Source of the DNA: Micrasema longulum
Taxonomy: Eukaryota; Arthropoda; Insecta; Trichoptera; Brachycentridae
NCBI GenBank assembly: GCA_022494885.1
Contig: JAGVSM010004954.1
Coordinates: forward strand, 42,413-106,412
Direction of reading: 5' to 3'
DNA: 64,000 nt
In this document: positions 1 to 10,740 of the stretch, piece by piece
How positions within the stretch are numbered: the first letter of the stretch is position 1
Layout of the letters: each line of letters opens with the position of its first letter
The notes under the pieces: model-generated
What the model was told of the DNA's origin: nothing
The model's input: only the letters and a program-made list of their open reading frames with translations
Database searches by the model: none
Translations under genes and position numbers: made by a program

Positions 1-610
1 AATGATGAAAATGCGATTGTTAAGACAATAACCACATCTCTGATAGGTATTGATTAATGGAGCTAAATGCTTAAAATGTGGATACACAAAGATTGATCAA
101 AATCTAAAAGGATTCATAAGAAATTCAGTTATGCAGTATTGTAAATTTTATAGAGTACACAGAGATATGTTTTCTGACAATACGCCCTTAGCCAAGCGAC
201 TAAATCAAGGTAGAGGAAAAACAAATTGGGTTAACTTATATCCACAATTTGAGTTTGTCCGACCAAGTTAAAAGGCTTTCTCTGTTTTCCCTAGTAGGAG
301 TCGTTTAAACGGTTCTACTTTAAGTTGAAATAATATTATTCGAACGAACGTTTGTGAAGATATTAAATTACGTTCTCTTAGAAATACTTCTAGTATAAAA
401 TATAATGGTTTTAGCAGCTGTATAACTTGTAAAGCTTCTATTCTGTGCAGCTTATAATCAATTGTTTCTATTCTGGCAAAGGAATCATTTTTATCGAGAG
501 AATCGACGAGCTATTGTATAAGTAATTTTCCTAATTTAAGACAATATGTTTCTGTGGATTAATTTATTCAAAAGTTTACTGCATAAAGATATATATATTT
601 ATTAAAAGAC
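1..610. other. A+T-rich sequence, no gene recognised
   Basis: A 73-codon open frame at 50-271 (+) has two CxxC-like cysteines near its start but matches no family I know and has no visible promoter or splice context. I treat it as chance. I see no repeat in the remainder. Confidence 0.4.
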
Positions 611-629
611 ATTTAGACGTAACAGTAAT

Positions 630-790
630 ATGGATTGTGCCTGGATAGGTTAGTCATTATCTAACATGGCTCAGCCTGTTCCAAATATTTTTTATAAAGA
701 AAACAGCTCAATTTAAAAGAAATAACAAACAAATATAAAAATACATAAGAATACATAAAATATATGTATCAATTACATAAAGATAAACAT
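630..790 (-). repeat. Dispersed repeat, possible LINE 3' tail
   Basis: On the minus strand this carries the 17-base word CAGGCTGAGCCATGTTA (663-679). The same word occurs on the plus strand at 60862-60878, just ahead of an A-rich tail (about 60980-61005). Two copies with that layout suggest the 3' end of a retroelement. No coding part is visible, so the class is unknown. Confidence 0.4.
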
Positions 791-892
791 TTTTCATCGG
801 TAGTCATGCCAAGTAATTTTTTTTTAATTTCGAGATTTTTTCCTCAAGTTTAAGTGCTGAATCGTATCTTTTTCTGAACAAAAAAGCTGGTC

Positions 893-1345
893 TAGTTTTT
901 TAGTTTTTTATTTTTTTATTGAAATAAACGGCACTTATTGTCTTTTACATATTAGTTACAGTTAAATATACATACATGTAAGTATAATTATAAGTAATAC
1001 AGAGCATTTAAAATAATATTATTCATTTACAAATTAAGAAAGTCTAAAAAAGATAAACTATAAAAAAAAATATTACCAGCTATAGAATTATCGATAAAAA
1101 TGATAATTTAGTATTAGATTAACTTGAACCAGTTAAAAAAAAACAAAGAAAACCATTTGGAATAACACTAAATAATAAAATAAAAATGTGTGTATTATTA
1201 TTTAAAACTAATACTTAGGTAAATAGTATATATTTATGTATAAAAATAGATAATGATGTAAAAAAAAATATAAAGAGAATTATTCTGTTCTTATAAAAAA
1301 AACCAAGAAAAGAAACAAAAAAAGAAAAAAAAAGCACCAATAGAG
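893..1345 (-). repeat. LINE 3' UTR fragment (LINE-a family)
   Basis: This stretch aligns almost base for base with 3662-4110: an A+T-rich start, then ATTGAAATAAACGGCACTTA, CAGAGCATTTAAA, an ATTATCGATAAAAA block and TTGAACCAGTTAAAAAA. In the second copy that sequence follows a reverse-transcriptase C-terminus on the minus strand, so here only the 3' untranslated part survives. The 5' truncation is typical of target-primed reverse transcription. Confidence 0.75.
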
Positions 1346-2575
1346 AAGTTTTACAAAATTGTTAACTGTAGTTTGATCAAGTCAGACTATGAACATCTGT
1401 TTCAAGAATATTGTCAAAATCAAAACACTTCCATAGTAACATAATGCATTGCGAATGCTTTGTTTATGTAAAGCAAAATAAACTTAAAATCAAAAGTTTA
1501 CTACAAAGCAAAAATATGACTTTGGGTCTATGTAAAAATTTCTTTTGATTCAAAATCTTGATTTGCCAACAAACAAGAATTCTTACTTGGTCAGTTTTCG
1601 TTGAATGCTCAAGATATATTTAAAAAAATCTCTCCCTACCTAAGGGTAATAACCTAATAGAGTCGTCCATACGAAGAAAACACATTCTATGATTATTGAC
1701 CACGAACTTAGCTACAGAATACAGCAATACAGCGGGCTTGCGCAAGTACTTGCGTTGAGAATTGCGAGCACAAACCAAAACCATCCATTACACGTTTGTC
1801 GCCAAACTAAAAGCAAAAGTAAAACCAAACAAAAAAAAAGATACGCTCTTGTTCTATGCAATAGAGCTTAAAGGCCTCTCTAGAGAACTATTACTTTGAG
1901 ATCTACACTGTTAATGTGAATAGTTATTTTATTCTAAAATTAATTTTGTCTGTTAAATAGTTTATATCTGGCATTAGATAATTAAATACTTTTGAAGCTA
2001 TTTAACTGAACCACTTTTTACCGAAATTCTTCTGACCTCACTTAATTGATCATATGATTAAAGAATCATTGCTATGTATTTAGAATTTGTACCGTGTTGC
2101 CGTCGTCCCCATATGCAACTTGTTAGTCTAAAATCTATGTCATTCAACAGTCTACGCTTTTCTGCATTTTATTTATCACCAAGTACAGGGATGATTTTAA
2201 TCGCATCCCATCATCTCTGTTTATATTGTCAAGATGAAATGTCAATCCCGATAGCTTCTTTATTAATTGAGATTGACCAATCTTTGGTCTGATGATGTGC
2301 AAACTTCACTCGGATAAATAACACCGTTGAACAATTTTTAACACAATTTCTGTTGAGTCTGTTTTTAACAGTTTTAAAGTAAAAAAAGGCATGCTGATTC
2401 AAAACTGTAGTTAGTTTCTTTCGATAACGTCAAGTTATATCTCTAAAACTTGTATTTATGTGACATTTTTAAATTAATAAAAAAATTTCTTGATATTGTT
2501 CTTTATTTACTAAATTTTGCGAAATGTTTTTAAATTTTTTAAATGTATTTTTATAATAATACATATATTTACGTG
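1346..2575. other. No gene recognised
   Basis: Unique-looking A+T-rich DNA. Open frames at 1689-1871 and 2074-2292 (+) are short, match nothing I know and lack a splice or promoter context. Around 1630-1880 base composition is more balanced, but I cannot assign a role. Confidence 0.35.
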
Positions 2576-2656
2576 TATGCATATTTATGTGTATACATAT
2601 AAGTATATATGTGTGTGTATCTATTCATAAGGGTGTGTATGTGTGTGTGTATATTT
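2576..2656. repeat. TG/TA-rich low-complexity tract
   Basis: Alternating GTGTATAT-type words with several runs of GTGTGTG. It directly abuts the MITE that begins at 2660, whose TA target fits such a tract. Confidence 0.7.
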
Positions 2657-2659
2657 ATA

Positions 2660-3050
2660 CAGGATGTTCTTTAAACCCTGTCACATCCGAAACCACGATG
2701 ATCAGTATGAGAAAGAAGACATACTGGCACATTAAAACAATTTTTTAGAACGAATAAAATTTAAAAAAATTAAATATTAAAAAAAATTAAATATTAAAAA
2801 AAACAAATGCTTGCTAACTTCTGCAGGAGAAAAACGAGGAGGGGGGAGGGGGGAGTCTGACACACCGTTAACCACGCGGCTGCGCCCCCCTCGCTTCTCC
2901 CCTGCAGAAGTAAGCAACCATTTGTTCTTTTTAATACTTTATTTTTACAAATTTTCTTCGTTCTAAATATTTTTTAAATATGCCAATATGTCTTCTTGCC
3001 CATACTGATCATCATGGTTTCGGATGTGACAGGGTTTAAAGAACACCCTG
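2660..3050. mobile_element. Palindromic MITE, TA-flanked (Tc1/mariner-like)
   Basis: The 391-bp element is nearly one long hairpin. Its left end starts CAGGATGTTCTTTAAACC and the reverse complement of its right end starts CAGGGTGTTCTTTAAACC. Homology between the arms continues inward for about 170 bp through CCGAAACCA(C/T)GATGATCAG and on to CTTCTGCAGG. It is flanked by TA on both sides (2658-2659, 3051-3052), as for Tc1/mariner target duplications. The centre is unusually G+C-rich, with runs of G and C around 2838-2902. No coding capacity is present, so it would depend on an outside transposase. Confidence 0.8.
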
Positions 3051-3661
3051 TATATGTAAACATATTTCTGTATACCTGTATACCTATGTGGGTACATTTC
3101 CTTATTTTAACTTATTATTGTTTATTTTAATGTTTTCAAATCATTCTTACTTTTAACTGAATGTATATTCTTATGTTACACTGCTGCACTTAAATATATT
3201 ACTAAGAAATTAATGTAAAAAAAGTAGGGCGTATAAATAAATAAATAAAATATGTATGCTTGCCGTTTTGTAAAAGAATTTTACTTGTGAGAATATAATT
3301 TGACTAACAGTAACTATATTTAAACTGTGTATGAATAAAATTATTACTTTCCAATGGATATATATTTTTCCCTTTAAATGCACATTTAGTATGACTTTTG
3401 GGGCAAAGTAATTTAAAAAGTTAACTAGGTAGACAAAACCTCGATTTCAATCATTTTTGGATTCAGATGTCAAAAGTTAGTCAAAAACAAGTGTCAGATA
3501 AAATTTGTGTTTTCCAGAGTAATCCGGAAACTTATTGTACAGTCACAAAAATCTAAAACATTTGATTATGGTATGAACATCAATGTTTTTACCTATTTTG
3601 TAAATTAAAAAAAACGCCATAAATTACGTGTCATAAATGAATAATTTGATAGACATAAAAT
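3051..3661. other. No gene recognised
   Basis: A+T-rich DNA with an (AAAT)n-like tract at 3233-3250 that could be the tail of an unrecognised retroelement. Nothing else can be supported. Confidence 0.3.
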
Positions 3662-4727
3662 AAATACTTTATTTTATTTTATTGAAATAAACGCCACTTA
3701 GTGCCTTTTACATATTAGTTACAAATACAATTAAATATACATACACGTAAGCTTAATTTAAGTAATACAGAGCATTTAAAACAAAATTATTAATTTAGAA
3801 AGTCTAAGAAATATAAACTATATAAAAGAATAAAATATTACCAGTTGTAGAATTATCGATAAAAAAAGATAATTTGGTATTAGAAATACTTTGAACCAGT
3901 TAAAAAAAATAACAAAGAAGACAATTTTGAATAACATTAAAAATATATAAATATATATGTATTATTATTGAAAACTAATATTTAGGTAAATAGTATATGT
4001 TTATGTAGAAAAATATACAATGATGTAAAAAAAAATGATAAAGAGAAATATTTTTTACTTATAAATTAATTAAGAAAGAAAAGAAACGAAAAAAGAAAAA
4101 AAAAACACTAATAAAGAAGTTTAAAACAAATTTTTAACAAAAGTAACAAATAGTTACTTAGAACTATTACCAATAAAATAAAGAAGAAGAGCCGTTCTAT
4201 ATGTAATAAATTTCATGTGAAATGAGTCACCAACGTCCTGGTACTTATTGCCTAGAGAGTGAAGTCTATTGATGACTGCATTTTTACCATATGATGTCGA
4301 AGTATTGTTGCCACAGTATTGGTAGGTTGGCCGAGTTGTCCTTTTTGGTACATTAAAACTAATTAGTGATAAAAGTGCAGGGGTGTCAAACATGGAATGG
4401 ATTATTTTATATAAATTTAATAAATCAGTTATAACTCTCATGTCACTTAGTCTTAATAATTTCAAAATAAACAGTAACAAATCATAATTTAAAAATTCAA
4501 TACCAACACCTAATTTAAAATTTATAAATCGTAAAAACTTATTTTGGACCTTTTCAATACAATATTGGTGCCTAGAATAATGAGGAGCCTAGATTGTAGA
4601 GTTGTACTCCAAAATGCTTCTTACAAGTGACGTGTACATTATTTTAAGTGCACCAATATCTTTGAAATATTTAGTGGTTCTGATAATGAAACCCAACATT
4701 CTTAGAGATCTATTACTATACTATATT
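3662..4727 (-). pseudogene. LINE-a reverse-transcriptase C-terminus plus 3' UTR, decayed
   Basis: Reading the minus strand from about 4727 gives the part downstream of the RT palm of Jockey/CR1-like LINEs: a 'RSLRMLGFI' segment, then 'SLVRSILEYNSTI' followed by an in-frame TAG where these proteins have Trp, then 'APHYSRHQYCIEKVQNKFLRF' split over that region. An uninterrupted 108-codon frame (4154-4480) holds 'SDMRVITDLLNLYKI' and 'SLISFNVPKRTTR', typical of this C-terminus. The 3' UTR runs to 3662 and matches 893-1345. No RT catalytic motif or endonuclease remains. The copy is 5'-truncated and dead. The assignment to Jockey versus CR1 is uncertain. Confidence 0.8.
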
Positions 4728-4908
4728 TAATCACTAACTTTGTGATTCATGATATATTTTTTATTTAATAAAATTAAATATGTTTAATTATTTATTTAGC
4801 TACTAATAAATAATTTATTACACTTGTTGTGGCTTGTTGGTAAAGATTTACCCATATAAAATTAATCATACGTAAGAAAAGTATCTTTGTTGAAATAAAT
4901 ATTTTTGT

Positions 4909-5180
4909 CGGCCTCATGGTGTGTAATGGCCAGCGCGTTTGCCTACCATGCAAGAGGTCTCGGGTTTGATCCCGGACACGGTCGATATGAAATGTTTTTT
5001 CAAAATATGTTTTTACACTAGAATATTTCAAAGTCCCTGCACTGGAACCTGAAGCGTAAGACTGATCATCCTACCTTGATGTAACAAAAATGATTAAGAT
5101 ACGCTGCGATTGGTGTACCAATGCAGTGCCCTATGCACTATTAGGTGCGAAAAGGGAATGCTGATGATGATGAAAAAGAA
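4909..5180 (+). mobile_element. tRNA-derived SINE, family 1
   Basis: The head folds like a tRNA: a box A-like TGTGTAATGGCCAG, an anticodon-like arm TTTGC-CTACCAT-GCAAG whose loop would hold ACC (glycine-like), and a box B-like GGTTTGATCCC. The body contains ACACTAGAATATTTCA, a GAAGCGTAAGACTGATCATC block and GATACGCTGCGATTGGTG, and ends in a GATGATGATG run with A's. Related copies lie at 27253 and 48190, with tail-only pieces at 48612 and 62490. Transcription would be by RNA polymerase III from the internal boxes, with mobilisation by a partner LINE. Confidence 0.8.
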
Positions 5181-5448
5181 ATATCTTTACATCATCGATT
5201 TCAGTCAAAGTAAAATCTTTAAAACCCGTATTTGCCTAATTTTATAAAACAAATTTTACATAAAAACATTATCACATTTAATTAAAACACATTATTTTAT
5301 ACTATATTAATATAAAAACTCTTGATTGAGAAACTAACTTATTTTATTATTGTCGCATATATTATTAAATCGAAGGTCAGTAGGAATTAAACTAAAATAT
5401 AAAATACAATATAATATTTTTTGTATAAATAAATACAATATAATATCC

Positions 5449-5766
5449 TGTAGACAAGAACTGGATTCAACTTTCTGGGAAGCTCTTAATATTAACACAT
5501 TACAACAGAAATGAAGAACATTGAAGGCTTATGACCTGTCGTTGGCTGGTTTATGTGGCCACTACACACACTGTGTAACATTCACAATTTTGCCTATGTT
5601 TGACCTATGCCTATGTTACACAGTGTATAAGGTAGCCATATAAACCCGACAACGACAGGTCATAAGCCCTGTAAATGTCGAGACTTCCATATTCCCTTCT
5701 CTAAAATGTTTCTTATCTCAGTTGTAATATTTTAATCTAAATTACTTCCTAGGGGGTGTAATTGAT
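5449..5766. mobile_element. Foldback repeat FB, copy 1 (B-type ends)
   Basis: Two arms in inverted orientation meet near 5610: TTATGACCTGTCGTTGGCTG on the left and its complement on the right. The left end reads TAGACAAGAACTGGATTC and the arm contains ATTACAACAGAAATGAAGAAC, the B-type version. The right end shows TTCCTAGGGGG. The core is shortened, with only one full GTTACACAGTGTATAA word. There is no open frame. Other copies are listed separately. Confidence 0.75.
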
Positions 5767-6588
5767 TTATTTACTTACGTATACTATTATATGAAAAAAA
5801 ATATGATTCTTTTTAAAAAAAACAAATTTCATATTATAAATTTAAGATGTTTCTATTCACACATATCAAACACACACTCACCCTGTCCATAAACCCACCC
5901 TCACACCCATATACACTCACACACATATTCACATACCTACCAAAACAGCACTCCACTCACTTACCCACGCATCCTCACACACAAAAACTCGCACACATGC
6001 ACTTCTATGTATAACTAACTGAACTGGATTTTTATAATTGTATTTATGAGGAAAATTGATATGGCTTTATTTTATGTTTTTTTATAACGTTGTATATATT
6101 TTTTTGTATTGCTGTTGTTTTTCCGAATAAACAAAATATAAATACGCCCAATGGGCATTTTAAAGGATATTATTATACATAGAAAATTATTGTAAAGAAA
6201 AGTAGAAAGATACAATGGTATATAGTAGACATTTTGGAATTTGAAGCGGGAGAATCTTTTGTTTACAAATATTTGTACAAACTCAAATATTGTAGTTTTA
6301 TTGAAGTTTATATGTGCAAGTCTCATCTTGTTAAAAAAACCAAGTGTTATTTTTGATTAATTAGGTTTTTTCATGTACACATGTAACTTTTAATGTCCCG
6401 ACTTTTCGAACTTTTTTAAACACAAAATTTCGGACAAGTCGGGACAAGACATAAAAAACATATAATCGTGTCTATGTAAAATTGTGTATTTTGTGCATTA
6501 AATAAATGTTTGTTTTGATTTTTAATTAAAAAAAATTCTCTCTCTTTTAATTAAAAAAAAGACTCTTCTTTTAACCAGTCAGTTTTTT
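5767..6588. other. No gene; C/A-rich tract and a stem-loop
   Basis: At 5870-6005 a cytosine/adenine-rich stretch repeats CACAC and TCACAC words on this strand. A similar G/T-rich stretch occurs at 43395-43500 on the other strand. At 6258-6293 a short piece resembles an FB end (TTTGTACAAACTCAAA). At 6395-6445 GTCCCGACTT pairs with AAGTCGGGAC. The 84-codon minus frame at 6072-6326 is not recognised. Confidence 0.45.
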
Positions 6589-6675
6589 TGGTTGGCTGGA
6601 AGATATTGCTTTTAGTAATAAGTCCGCAAAGTCAGTTATGCAGTCTTGAACATGTTAATAAATACATAAATATAT
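6589..6675 (+). repeat. LINE-s 3' end with conserved stem-loop
   Basis: GGTTGGCTGGAAGATATTGC, TTTTAGTAATAAGTCCGC and a TTAATAAATACATAAA tail reproduce the 3' terminal signature found at 16411, 23925, 31862, 36861 and 51690 in this window. At 23925, 31862 and 51690 it follows an RT C-terminus. Only the last about 90 bases survive here. Confidence 0.6.
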
Positions 6676-7082
6676 TTCAAAAAGTTTATCAGTTTCCGTT
6701 GAGATATTTTTCTGATCGAATGCTTCTTTGGCGTGTTGATTGATTGAAAAAAAAAACACACTACCAATTTATTTAGGGCGTCAATTTTTCCCTATTTATA
6801 AACACGATGTATTGACGTATAAAAGTATTATTGACATGTCTTTGTTTGCCTTTGTAATTAATGAATATTGTACAATGAACATAACGCAAACGAATTGAAT
6901 AGTGGAAAAGACAGAGAAATGAAACGACTGTCAAAAGACTGTGTTCTATAAGACGCAAAAACATTAATATTATTATGAATGATTTTGATGATCTGATACT
7001 TTGATTTATGGACAGATGTATCATTAAAAATGTAGAAAAGACACAAAAAAATTTACTCTATCAATAAGTTTCTTTTTTGGGT

Positions 7083-7300
7083 GGATTTGTTTTGACGTTT
7101 CGGCTACCTTTATAGGAACCATCTTAAGGGTAAACTGAGTGTTTTGTAAAAAAAAAGTATGTGTTCAAATACTAGTAATTTGTACCGTGTCGCAGTCGGC
7201 AGTAGGCACATTTCTATTAGTTTTTGTAGTATGTAGTGCTGGGAATCATGTTGAGTTTTATCTAAACCCGTCGTCTTTGTTTATGTTATTTGGGTGTCTG
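7083..7300 (-). pseudogene. PLE 3' end, inverted partner copy
   Basis: The reverse complement of this arm matches 7449-7665 closely along its length. It encodes the 'RHPNNINKDDG' end of the PLE GIY-YIG protein and then a 3' UTR. At 7094-7131 (minus) lies a hammerhead-like block: CTTAAGATGG, a weak stem, then CCGAAACGTC. The hammerhead core expected at this place (CUGANGA) has a changed base. The two arms are separated by the coding segment at 7301-7448. Confidence 0.7.
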
Positions 7301-7665
7301 AAGAAAAGAATTGACGGACACAAAAGAGCGTGTAAACTTGGCACCCTGATAAATCTGGACACCGGACATTTTTCGCCTACGAACCGAATTTTTTTTAAAA
7401 ACTCAGTAATTACAGTGCACGAATAATAAAAGAGGCAATTGAAATACACAGACACCCAAATAATATAAACAAAGACGACGGGCTTAAATTAAACTCAACA
7501 TGGTTCCCAGCACTACATACTACAAACAAGAATAGAAATGTGCCTACTGCTCACTGCGACACGGTACAAATTACTACTACTTAAACACAGACTTTTTTCT
7601 ACAAAACATGCAATTAACCCTAAAGATGGCTTTTGCAATGGAAGCCAAAACGTCGGAACAAATCC
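7296..7665 (+). pseudogene. PLE C-terminal GIY-YIG segment and 3' UTR, truncated
   Basis: The plus strand reads 'KKRIDGHKRACKLG', then after a frame change 'IIKEAIEIHRHPNNINKDDG' and 'LKLNSTWFPALH', ending at a stop near 7580. This is the end of the GIY-YIG endonuclease domain of Neptune/Coprina-like PLEs, including the REAIEI-like helix and the NNxNKDDG stretch. The GIY-YIG catalytic motif and RT lie upstream in full elements and are absent here. The 3' UTR carries a hammerhead-like block (7617-7654) with a 6-bp stem TGGCTT/AAGCCA, but with AAAACGTC in place of GAAACGTC. Confidence 0.7.
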
Positions 7666-8130
7666 AACACAGACAGTATCCCCCAAAAATAAACATATTG
7701 ATCCTTTGCACCAATGTTACTCTATATTTGTACGCGTAATTTGTTTCAATTTTCACTATGTATTACATAAAAAACAAATGAAGCTTAAGTTGCGTGCCAA
7801 AACCCTCTAATTTTTCAAATGTTTTTTGTGATTCCTAGTACTTGTTGAATATAACGTATATTAGTAGGCCTGGGTAACTTTTCGAATGAAAGGCCGCATT
7901 GGGAATTGAAAATGAAAGGCGGGCTGCAAGTTAAATACTATTTATAGACCAAATTTTATATGTTATTTCACATATTATTGTATCTGTCCTGGTGTAATGT
8001 TTTACTCAATTTATAAATTATTTTTTTATTTTAAAATTTATGTTTTTTAATAACTGCTTTAATCTAGCTAAGAAGACTGACAAATATCTTTACTATTAGG
8101 CAGATTTGTTATATTCAAGTTTTGAATTAC
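7666..8130. other. No gene recognised
   Basis: A short G-rich piece (7863-7936) holds two related words, AATGAAAGGCCGCATTGGG and AATGAAAGGCGGGCTGCAAG, perhaps a fragment of a DNA transposon. The rest is A+T-rich and uninformative. The frame 7538-7810 is an overlap of the PLE end and is not a gene. Confidence 0.35.
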
Positions 8131-8230
8131 GAGTTCTAGATTGTTGTAATTATATATATTATCCCTTCGTACCAGCACTTTTGCTGTTTGAGAATATTTT
8201 GTACAAATAAAATATGTTATGTAAAGTTTA
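8131..8230 (+). repeat. LINE-k 3' UTR fragment
   Basis: ATCCCTTCGTACCAGCACTT, TTTGCTGTTTGAGAATATTT and TGTACAAATAAAATATG correspond to 40925-40995, where the same sequence follows a LINE C-terminus on the plus strand. Only the terminal 100 bases and an A-rich tail remain. Confidence 0.65.
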
Positions 8231-8650
8231 AAAACCTTCTATTTTGTCATAAATAAATAAATCTAGATCTAGATAGAACCTTTATTAATTACTGTAACTT
8301 TTCAAAGGTTTATATTCTAGTCTTTCCCATCCTTCTCTTGACCCATCCTTATAGTACTTTACATCAAGATAGGTCAAGATAGAAGATATTTAAAATTAGA
8401 ACATTTCGAACAAAACAGAACAGCATTTTGACATAATATCATATTCCATAAAAAATCTTGGATTCGTCGCGTGCCATTGTAAACATCATTACATTTCATA
8501 GTGCATTTCATCATCCAGTGCCCAAAATTGAAGAACATTTACATTGCATCAAAAGTAGGTCCATATTCCGTGCTAATCTCTACTGCAAAGAAGGTAACGC
8601 ATCCTGAAAAAGTAATCCCGCGCCATCTCTATTCTGATGATCTCTTGACC
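8231..8650. other. No gene recognised
   Basis: Includes AAATAAATAAATCTAGATCTAGATAG (8251-8276 region), which may be a retroelement tail followed by a short ATCTAG repeat. I see nothing else. Confidence 0.3.
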
Positions 8651-8736
8651 TCGTCTCTAATATGTTAATATTCACAGCTTCCTAGGGGATTGAATCTAAT
8701 CTTAGTCTACAAAAATTTGTACAAACTCAAAATATA
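8651..8736. repeat. FB repeat, terminal fragment (B-type)
   Basis: TATGTTAATATTCACAGCTT, CCTAGGGGATTGAATC and AATTTGTACAAACTCAAAAT follow the B-type right end seen at 59150-59245. Core and left arm are missing. Confidence 0.6.
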
Positions 8737-8840
8737 CTTGATATTTATTAAGTGTCATATTAACAACCGAAAATATTTTTAAATAAATAATTGTGGTCAT
8801 CAAATGCATTTTGAGTAAATTGTTTTATATTGATCTGTGT

Positions 8841-8993
8841 TTTTGAGAAGTGAATATGGCATTTACAAGGCTTATGAACTGTCATTGGCTGGTTTAAGTG
8901 ACCACGTTTCCTCTCTGTTGCAACAAATTTAGATCGAAATAACTCCCGAGGGAAGAAATCTAGCCTGTCTATATCTATACCTAACACATTGTT
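8841..8993. repeat. FB repeat, internally deleted copy (A-type)
   Basis: The left arm (TTTTGAGAAGTGAATATGGC, CTTATGAACTGTCATTGGCT, TTTAAGTGACCAC) runs straight into the right end (TTTCCTCTCTGTTGCAACAA and AACACATTGTTGAA). The core with the TTACACACTGTGTAA word is deleted. The 75-codon minus frame across it is a shadow. Confidence 0.65.
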
Positions 8994-9211
8994 GAATCTC
9001 CAAAGTCATTTTTCTCAGTTTGACGCATAAAGACTTGTGGCACTCTGGAAGAGAAAGTGCGATATATCGGTGTTTATTTAAGCGTGATACAACTTTTAAT
9101 TGAAATAAAGGAAGTAAATATTTGTTGGAATTAGTTTCTTTTTATTGTGTTTGAAAGTATGTGAATATACTTTTTGTGGCATGTGTAGGGTTATTTGCAA
9201 AATAGTGCGTG

Positions 9212-9680
9212 TAATGGGCCCGCTACATACTCGACGAGTGGCATGGGAAGTAGCGTGGAAAGGAGGCAGAGACGTAGTGTGGCAACATTACTCGTCATGC
9301 TTCTCGCTGTGCCCACCGCTCCCTATTTCGTCGGTTTTTGAGCGCGAGTCAAAGGACCGGCAATACGAGAGCGAGTAGCTGGTCACATAATCGCGCGGTC
9401 GCAGTACGCATCGAGCGCTCACACAAGACGCACGCGTCATTTTTGAATGATGTATATTTCTTTGTATGACATTGATATAATTAGCTATACAAAAAATGCA
9501 TCGCGCGCACGCTGTCCCAGTTTCATCATCCATTAAATAGAAAGACAAGTGCGGAGCGTCGCAATTGATTGCACGAGTAGAGGAGTGTGTGGGCGGAGCG
9601 GGCAACATCGGGCAAGAGGGCGGCAGCGCGAGGAGCAAAGTGAGGAGCAGCGCAAGGAGCATAGTGTGGCGGGGCTATTA
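9212..9680. mobile_element. G+C-rich element, putative non-autonomous DNA transposon
   Basis: This block is far more G+C-rich than its surroundings and has many CG dinucleotides. Its ends are similar in inverted orientation: AATGGGCCCGCTACA on the left and AATAGCCCCGCCACA as the reverse complement of the right. The right half has loosely repeated GAGGAGCAAAGTGAGGAGC words. Open frames at 9145-9378, 9288-9662 and 9549-9749 look compositional; I recognise no domain. I could not fix a target duplication, so the class is open. A CpG-rich regulatory island is the alternative. Confidence 0.4.
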
Positions 9681-10030
9681 TATTGGCTTCCAATGCTTCA
9701 AGAGTGTTGGTTTGTTTCCGTGGACCACGACCTTAACGCAGCTCCATAAAAAATAATCCGAAAGTGTCAAATCCCAGGATCATTTCTTGGAATGATGTTC
9801 TCGCCAAACATGTTACGCAATAAATTCTTGGAGTCACGAAGAGCCGTAGGTATATATTCGTATAAGGCGAAGTGAACACTGATTGTTAAAAGTAAATTTC
9901 TACGAGTCGCAAGAGTTTGAGGGTATCGCACTTCATGAATAATATGAGTATGGGATATTATCACTCGGGAGGAATATCAAGTTTGACGTACTGTAAATAT
10001 AATATACAGGATTTTTCAAAGACTTTTTTA
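9681..10030. other. No gene recognised
   Basis: Mixed-composition DNA with CATTTCTTGGAATGATG near 9781 and no repeat match in the window. Its boundary with the G+C-rich block to the left is not sharp. Confidence 0.3.
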
Positions 10031-10711
10031 GTTTAGATTTATTGCAACAGAAAGGAAAAATAGTTTTGAGAAAATAATATGAAAGTCTAGGCATTTACAG
10101 GGCTTATGACTTGTCTTTGGCTGGTTTAAGTGGCCACTTCACACACTGTGTAATATTCACCATTCTGGCTATGTTCGAACGTCCACATTTATTCAACTCT
10201 TCCATCTCAATTGCAATTTTCCACTCTTACTTTCCTTCAATCACCCTTTACCTCTCCTTATCAATTTCCTTCTTTTCCTTTCTACGATCTCCTTGTTTTG
10301 TCCATATTTATCTTATTTTAATATATGGTAAATTTATTATTTATATAGTTTAAACTTCAAGCCGTCGTCACTTTATTACAGTATTATTTAGTGAATACAT
10401 ATAATTGGATGGCAGGCCCTACTATGTATACATTTTATATAGTTGAAAAAATAAAAATATTAATAAAACCTGTACATCTGTTTGTATTCGAAATAAATAA
10501 AATACAAATAAATAAAATCTATTGACTTGAAGTGAAGTGGCCACTTAAACCAGCCAATGATAGGTCATAAGCGTTGTAAATGCCTAGACTTCAATATTAC
10601 CATCTAAAAAATGTTTTCCCTTTCTGTTGCAACAAATTTTAATTTGAATAACTCTCTAGGGAGGATCCAGCCAGTCTGCAAACATTTGTACGTACTCAAA
10701 ACATTGCTGAC
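10031..10711. mobile_element. FB repeat with enlarged centre (A-type)
   Basis: Left arm 10031-10214: TTTATTGCAACAGAAAGG, GTCTAGGCATTTACAGGGC, TTTAAGTGGCCACTTCACAC. Right arm 10528-10711: GAAGTGGCCACTTAAACC, CAGTCTGCAAACATTTG, ACTCAAAACATTGC. The two arms are inverted and separated by about 310 bp of unrelated A+T-rich DNA. That DNA could be an insertion or a different internal segment. No coding sequence. Confidence 0.7.
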
Positions 10712-10740
10712 TCTTTTAGTGTTTATAAACAAACAAACCA

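Noticed and set aside
9288..9749. Three overlapping frames of 63-124 codons on both strands
   Set aside because: They arise from the CG-rich composition that lacks stops; the translations are rich in Arg, Ser and Ala with no domain.
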